Position numbers and translations under genes: made by a program. A stretch of DNA of 54,484 bases from an uncultured Clostridia bacterium (GTDB lineage: Bacteria; Bacillota; Clostridia; Christensenellales; UBA1242): contig CAKVHZ010000005.1 of NCBI GenBank assembly GCA_934754445.1, positions 1 to 54,484 of the forward strand. Direction: 5' to 3'. Below are positions 50,261-54,484 of this stretch, piece after piece. A model generated the notes under the pieces. The model was not told the origin of the DNA, did not search any database, and worked only from the letters and a program-made list of their open reading frames with translations. Numbering within the stretch: position 1 is the first letter of the stretch; each line of letters begins with the position of its first letter.

Positions 50261-52549
50261 ATGGAAAAAACGAAAAGTGAAAAATATAAAGTAGTTTTAA
50301 AATATATTTTATTCCTACTAATTTTTTTAATTTTAGGTGTAGGGCAAATTAATTTTAGTATTAGTCCGTTTTTAGTTGCATTTTTGTTTAGTTTAGTGTG
50401 GTGTAAACAAAATGTATATATTTGTAGTTTGTTTTATTTAATGGTTAGTTTTTTAATTAATCCATTCTCTCTTGCCTTAGTTATAAGTAGTTTAGTTACA
50501 GTTTTAACTTTAATATTCTTTTATTCATTACATAAAAAATTAAAAAAGCCGATTAACAGATATATTTATATTCTTTATGCTTTTTTAAGTCAAATAGCAT
50601 ATTTATACTATAGTTTTACAACTCCAGAAAACTTAATGAATTCTATTATAAGTGTTATTGTAATGCTAATACTACTTGTTTGTTACAATATATTTTTTAG
50701 TAGTGTTTTTATCAAAGGTTTTTCTTCAGTTTTTACTATTAACGAAATTATTTCAGGTTCAATATTTTTAATGAGTTTATCTATAGGGTTAAGCAGTATT
50801 AATTTTATAAATTTTGAGATAATTAAAACTTTTGCGGTTTTTATAATTTTACTTTCAGCCTTTACCTTAGAAAGTAAAAATACTTTCGGTCTAGCGATAA
50901 TAATAGGGGTAGGAAACGCACTATATAGTTATAATCTAACCTTACTCGCCGTCTTTTCACTATTTAGTTTAATATGTTTAACATTTAAAGCAAACAATAA
51001 AATATTTGCGAGTATTGCAGTATGTTTAGTTGATATATTTTTAGGTCTTTATTTAAAGATTTATGGAACATATACTTTATACTCTATTTTTAGTGTAGTT
51101 TTAGGGGCATTAATGTTTATGTTAATTCCTAACAAAATTTTAAATAATATTAAAGAACTATTTGGTGGATTAAATACTACTTTATTATATAGAAATGTAA
51201 TAAATACCACTAAAGAGAGTATTATTAAAAGATTAAGTGAAATTAGTGAAGTGTTTTTAGATATGGAGATGAACTTTAAAAATATGGTTAAAGGAAATCT
51301 GCCTAAAAATGAAGCAAAAGAACTACTAATTAACGAACTTTGCACAAAAGTATGTTCCGACTGTAAAGAAAAACACAAGTGTTTAAGAACATTAAGCGAT
51401 GAAACAATGCTTGCGTTTAATGAAATTTTAGATAAAGGTTTTGAAAAAGGTAAAGTAACAATTTTAGATATTCCACCATATTTATCTTGTAGGTGTAACC
51501 GAAGTGCGAGTATGTTGAGTAGTTTTAATAGTTTAATTAATACCTATAAACAATATTCTTTTATGGTTAATTCGCAAGATACTAGTAAAGTTTTAATTGG
51601 CGAGCAAATGGGTGGAGTTAGTAAACTACTTAAAAGTTTAGTTATAGATACATCAACTAATTTTAATTTTGATTTAACTGTAGAAGACAATATTAAAGAT
51701 GAGTTAAAATTTATTCATCTTTATTGCACCGATGTAATTAGTTTTGTTAAAGACGGCGAATATAACTTAAATTTAATCATCAAAAAAACCGAGTTTAATG
51801 AAAAAGAAATAGAAAATATTGTTTCTAAAATAATTAAGTCTAAAATGAAAATTATAAAGGTGGAAGAACTAAATAATTTATTTTATTTATTTACATTAAA
51901 GAATGCGCCTAAATATGATTGCATCTTTGGGATAAGTGCTGTTACAAAACAAAATAGCGAAATTAGTGGGGATACTTATTCGTTTGTTAAAATGGGTGAT
52001 GATAAAGTTTTAATGGCATTAAATGACGGCATGGGAAGTGGCGAAAGTGCAAACAGAACTAGCGAACTAAGTTTAAATTTAATTGAAAATTTTTATAAAG
52101 CAGGTTTTGATAACGAAATTATTTTAAATAGCGTAAATAAATTACTAACTATTAATAGTGAAGAAACTTTTAGTGCGTTAGATATTTGCGTGATAGATTT
52201 TAGCAAAGAAATTTTTGATTTTATCAAACTTGGTGCTCCTATAGGGTTTGTAAAAAAACAAAACAATGTAGAAGTTATAGAAAGTGGAAGTTTGCCTATA
52301 GGTATTTTAGAAGAAATTTCTCCAGTTATTACTAAAAAGGTTATTTCGGGCGAAGAAATTATAATACTTATTAGTGATGGAGTGTTAGAGACTTTTGGTG
52401 GCGAAGAAAATTTAACAAACTTTATTATAAATATTGATTCAGTCAACCCACAACAAATTTGTGATAAAATAATAAACGAATGTAAAAATCATGATGTTAG
52501 TGATGATTGCACTTGTTTAGCACTTAGAATTTTTGAAATAATTGATTAA
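50261..52549 (+). CDS. spoIIE: Stage II sporulation protein E (SpoIIE phosphatase)
   Basis: 762 aa, close to the Bacillus length (827). About ten membrane segments in the first 300 residues, a regulatory middle part with a Cys-rich stretch (CTKVCSDCKEKHKC, CRCNRS), and a C-terminal PP2C phosphatase: SGDTYSFVKMGDDKVLMALNDGMGSG with the metal Asp, and LISDGVLE and DDCTCLAL near the end. It dephosphorylates SpoIIAA to switch on sigma-F in the forespore. AGAGG lies before the ATG. Confidence 0.95.
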   Translation: MEKTKSEKYKVVLKYILFLLIFLILGVGQINFSISPFLVAFLFSLVWCKQNVYICSLFYLMVSFLINPFSLALVISSLVTVLTLIFFYSLHKKLKKPINRYIYILYAFLSQIAYLYYSFTTPENLMNSIISVIVMLILLVCYNIFFSSVFIKGFSSVFTINEIISGSIFLMSLSIGLSSINFINFEIIKTFAVFIILLSAFTLESKNTFGLAIIIGVGNALYSYNLTLLAVFSLFSLICLTFKANNKIFASIAVCLVDIFLGLYLKIYGTYTLYSIFSVVLGALMFMLIPNKILNNIKELFGGLNTTLLYRNVINTTKESIIKRLSEISEVFLDMEMNFKNMVKGNLPKNEAKELLINELCTKVCSDCKEKHKCLRTLSDETMLAFNEILDKGFEKGKVTILDIPPYLSCRCNRSASMLSSFNSLINTYKQYSFMVNSQDTSKVLIGEQMGGVSKLLKSLVIDTSTNFNFDLTVEDNIKDELKFIHLYCTDVISFVKDGEYNLNLIIKKTEFNEKEIENIVSKIIKSKMKIIKVEELNNLFYLFTLKNAPKYDCIFGISAVTKQNSEISGDTYSFVKMGDDKVLMALNDGMGSGESANRTSELSLNLIENFYKAGFDNEIILNSVNKLLTINSEETFSALDICVIDFSKEIFDFIKLGAPIGFVKKQNNVEVIESGSLPIGILEEISPVITKKVISGEEIIILISDGVLETFGGEENLTNFIINIDSVNPQQICDKIINECKNHDVSDDCTCLALRIFEIID

Positions 52550-52561
52550 ATTAATTTATTC

Positions 52562-52590
52562 TTGACAAAAACTTAAATAAAACATATAAT
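52562..52590 (+). promoter_or_regulatory. Consensus sigma-A promoter of the 45-aa gene
   Basis: TTGACA, 17-bp spacer, TATAAT: full consensus. Confidence 0.9.
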
Positions 52591-52613
52591 ATTAAAAATG
52601 CTGGAGGTGGGAA

Positions 52614-52751
52614 ATGATAGATATAGAAAAAATTTTAGATGATTTTAAAGAACAATTAGAAGATAAAAAAACAATGAAAGAAAAAGTTGAATGGCTTAAG
52701 AGTTATGGTTTTGCCGTTGAAGTAAAAGATATTGAGAATTGTAAAAAATAG
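52614..52751 (+). CDS. 45-residue highly expressed-type small protein
   Basis: 45 aa read by hand: starts MIDIEKILDDFKEQLEDKK, ends IENCKK. Charged and helical, no membrane segment. A consensus promoter and a very strong ribosome site (GGAGGTGGG, 4 nt before ATG) suggest heavy expression. It lies between spoIIE and tilS where Bacillus has other genes. Family not recognised. Confidence 0.8.
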   Translation: MIDIEKILDDFKEQLEDKKTMKEKVEWLKSYGFAVEVKDIENCKK

Positions 52752-52861
52752 TAAATAAAAAGATAAATTTTAAAAACAAGTTTTTTTGAAATTTATTTTT
52801 TTTAAAAGTATTGTAATGAATAAAACTTTATGTTATAATAATAAAATAAGGAAGAAAAATT

Positions 52862-54202
52862 ATGCAAAGTGTTTTAAATACAATTAAAAAATTTAAATTA
52901 TTTAAAAGTGGAGAAATTATTGGTGTTGCTTGTAGTGGCGGAATTGATAGCATGAGTTTACTTCACTACTTAAACAGCATGAAAGAAGAATTTGATATAG
53001 AAATTGTTGCTATTAATGTCGACCATTCTATTAGAGAAAATAGTGCAAAAGATAGTTATTTTGTTGAGAGTTATTGCAAAGAAAACCATATTCGTTTTTA
53101 TAAATTTAAAATAGATAGTATGAAAATTGCTAGCGAAAACAAAATTTGTTTAGAAGAAGCTGCACGAAAAGGAAGATATGGCGTTTTTGATAGTTTACTT
53201 TCTCGTGGAATTGTTGACAAAATTTGTTTAGGTCATCATCTTCAAGACCAAGCCGAAACAATATTACTTAATATTTTTAGAGGCTGTGGACTTAATGGTG
53301 CTAAAGGTATGGATGTAGTTAGAGATAATTATATTAGACCTATGCTAAATACTTCTAAATTAGAAATAACTCAATATGCTGGCGAAAACGAAATTCCTTT
53401 TGTAGAAGATGACAGCAACTATGATGAAACTTATACGCGTAATTATTTAAGACAAAATATTATGCCAAAATTAAGAATGAAATGGAAGAATTTAGATAAA
53501 AACTTAGTTGATTTTGGTAAAATTTGCTATAAAGACGATGAATTTATTAAAAGTCAAATGTCTTTTGATGGAATTATTGAAGAAGAAAACTTGGTTAGAA
53601 TTCCATTATCATACTTCTTGTATAATGAATGCTTAGTAGTTAGAATGATTCAAAAAGAATTTGAATATCTAAAAGTAAGTAAAGATATGGAAAAGAAACA
53701 TTTTTCTATTTTAATGGATATGGCAAAAGAAGCACAAAATGGTGTTAAAATTAATTTGCCTAACAATATTACAGTTCATAAAGAATACGACTTTATTACA
53801 ATTTCAGTAAAACTTCCTAAACCTAAACTAGAACCTACTAAATTCCGTTTAGGAACATATAATTTAATTAATTTTGGTAATTTAACAGTAAGAAAAACCA
53901 ATAAAATAGACTTAGTAAACTTACCAGAAGATAGTTTAATGATAGATGCCGATAAACTTCCTAGCGGAACTGAAATTAGAACAAGAAAAGATGGCGATAA
54001 ATTTACTCAAATTAATGGTGGAACTAAAAAATTAAAAGATTATTTTATAGATAAAAAAATTCCACAAAGGTTACGAGCCGATATTCCATTACTTTGTAAA
54101 GATAATGAAGTTTTTGCAATTTTAGGATATACAGTATCAGAAAATGTTAAAGTTGATGAAAATACAAAATCAGCATACATTTTAAAAACAGAAAGAAAAT
54201 AG
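52862..54202 (+). CDS. tilS: tRNA(Ile)-lysidine synthetase TilS
   Basis: 446 aa. PP-loop ACSGGIDSMSLLHYL (about 23-37), NVDHSIRENS (about 55), GHHLQDQAETILLNIFRGCGLNGAKGM (about 121), YTRNYLRQNIMP (about 194), C-terminal TilS domain. It makes lysidine at C34 of tRNA-Ile(CAU), turning a Met-like anticodon into one that reads AUA. AAGGAA precedes the ATG. The Bacillus order spoIIE...tilS...hprT...ftsH is kept in part. Confidence 0.95.
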   Translation: MQSVLNTIKKFKLFKSGEIIGVACSGGIDSMSLLHYLNSMKEEFDIEIVAINVDHSIRENSAKDSYFVESYCKENHIRFYKFKIDSMKIASENKICLEEAARKGRYGVFDSLLSRGIVDKICLGHHLQDQAETILLNIFRGCGLNGAKGMDVVRDNYIRPMLNTSKLEITQYAGENEIPFVEDDSNYDETYTRNYLRQNIMPKLRMKWKNLDKNLVDFGKICYKDDEFIKSQMSFDGIIEEENLVRIPLSYFLYNECLVVRMIQKEFEYLKVSKDMEKKHFSILMDMAKEAQNGVKINLPNNITVHKEYDFITISVKLPKPKLEPTKFRLGTYNLINFGNLTVRKTNKIDLVNLPEDSLMIDADKLPSGTEIRTRKDGDKFTQINGGTKKLKDYFIDKKIPQRLRADIPLLCKDNEVFAILGYTVSENVKVDENTKSAYILKTERK

Positions 54203-54223
54203 AACAATTTGTTCTGTTTTTTT
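54199..54223 (+). terminator. Terminator of tilS
   Basis: AGAACA / TGTTCT stem, short loop, GTTTTTTTT tail; the stop codon lies inside the stem. Confidence 0.75.
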
Positions 54224-54484
54224 TATAATTTTTAGTAACTTAAATAAAAGATATATAATATACTAATATTATGTATATTAAATATAAAAAATTTTTTTAT
54301 TAATATACTAACCAAACCATTTTTTAGCCAAATTTAAGTAAAAACTTATAAAAAATGTGTCAAAAATACTAATTTAATGTGTGAAATTAAGTTTTTCAAA
54401 AAAAAATAAAAAATTTTAGAAAACTTTAAAAAAAGTGTTGACAAAGGGTAAATAAAATGGTAATATAAAAGAGCGTCGAATAAA
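54224..54484. other. AT-rich end region without a gene
   Basis: About 260 bp of AT-rich DNA with no gene seen. The only clear signal is TTGACA at 54438-54443, 17 bp, then TAATAT at 54461-54466: a promoter for something beyond the window, possibly a stable RNA or the next operon. Confidence 0.5.

Overview
The window is very AT-rich (roughly a quarter G+C) and gene-dense. It suggests an anaerobic, endospore-forming member of the Bacillota (Clostridia-like, probably an uncultured gut lineage). The evidence is AAGGAG-type ribosome sites, spore genes (sigH, spoIIE, yabP, yabQ, a gerA/gerB/gerC operon, a collagen-like spore-surface protein), a DivIC-type protein, and parS sites of the Bacillus type. 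Many genes belong to the set usually found around the chromosome origin (dnaA, dnaN, recF, parA, parB, rsmG, dnaX, ybaB, recR, tilS), but their order is rearranged: dnaA and dnaN lie about 7 kb apart and recF is divergent from dnaA. No insertion sequence, prophage, CRISPR array or rRNA gene was seen.

Layout. 1-3.8 kb: an asymmetric heterodimeric ABC exporter. 3.9-5.5 kb: a small zinc-ribbon membrane protein and a DUF11-like surface-type protein. 5.6-10 kb: mrnC-rlmB-sigH, then dnaX (with an in-frame A AAA AAG recoding site)-ybaB-recR. 10-17 kb, minus strand: an RluA-type pseudouridine synthase, two paralogous membrane-anchored proteins, a methyltransferase, and a GT8-PlsC-PlsC-GT8 cluster. 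17.3-23 kb: an XRE regulator, a coiled-coil membrane protein, the gerABC operon and a MazG-like protein. 23.3-28.8 kb: a BclA-like collagen protein, tRNA-Glu with a duplicated 3' end, a polytopic membrane protein, a lipoprotein, and a membrane-anchored protein that looks like a GT80 sialyltransferase. 28.9-36.1 kb: tmk, lepB-yhbY, a PAP2 phosphatase, parB, parA, rsmG, two small genes (one a 55-residue Cys-rich protein) and recF. 36.3-41 kb: dnaA and a YdjI/YdjG-like SPFH plus zinc-ribbon membrane-stress module. 41-44.6 kb: an RSH-type protein whose synthetase region is degenerate, its XRE partner, a predicted free-standing small RNA, and yabP-yabQ-divIC. 44.9-54.5 kb: dnaN, two tandem 56-57-residue paralogues, maf, tRNA-Arg, tRNA-fMet, tRNA-Met, a GT2-PlsC pair, spoIIE, a 45-residue gene with a consensus promoter, tilS, and a promoter reading out of the window.

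Most notable: (1) the dnaX recoding site, which joins a 364-codon gamma part to a 178-codon tau tail; (2) six genes whose -10 box sits 6-9 nt before the ATG with no ribosome-binding site, which suggests leaderless mRNAs; (3) a promoter-hairpin-terminator unit at 43.55-43.66 kb, predicted to be a small RNA; (4) a GT80-like sialyltransferase with an Ig-like domain; (5) an 18-bp duplication of the tRNA-Glu 3' end around a GC-richer structured insert; (6) three perfect parS sites, two of which encode the same VSRET peptide in different proteins; (7) an initiator tRNA with an apparent bulged base in its T stem. All calls come from reading the sequence; no database search was run.
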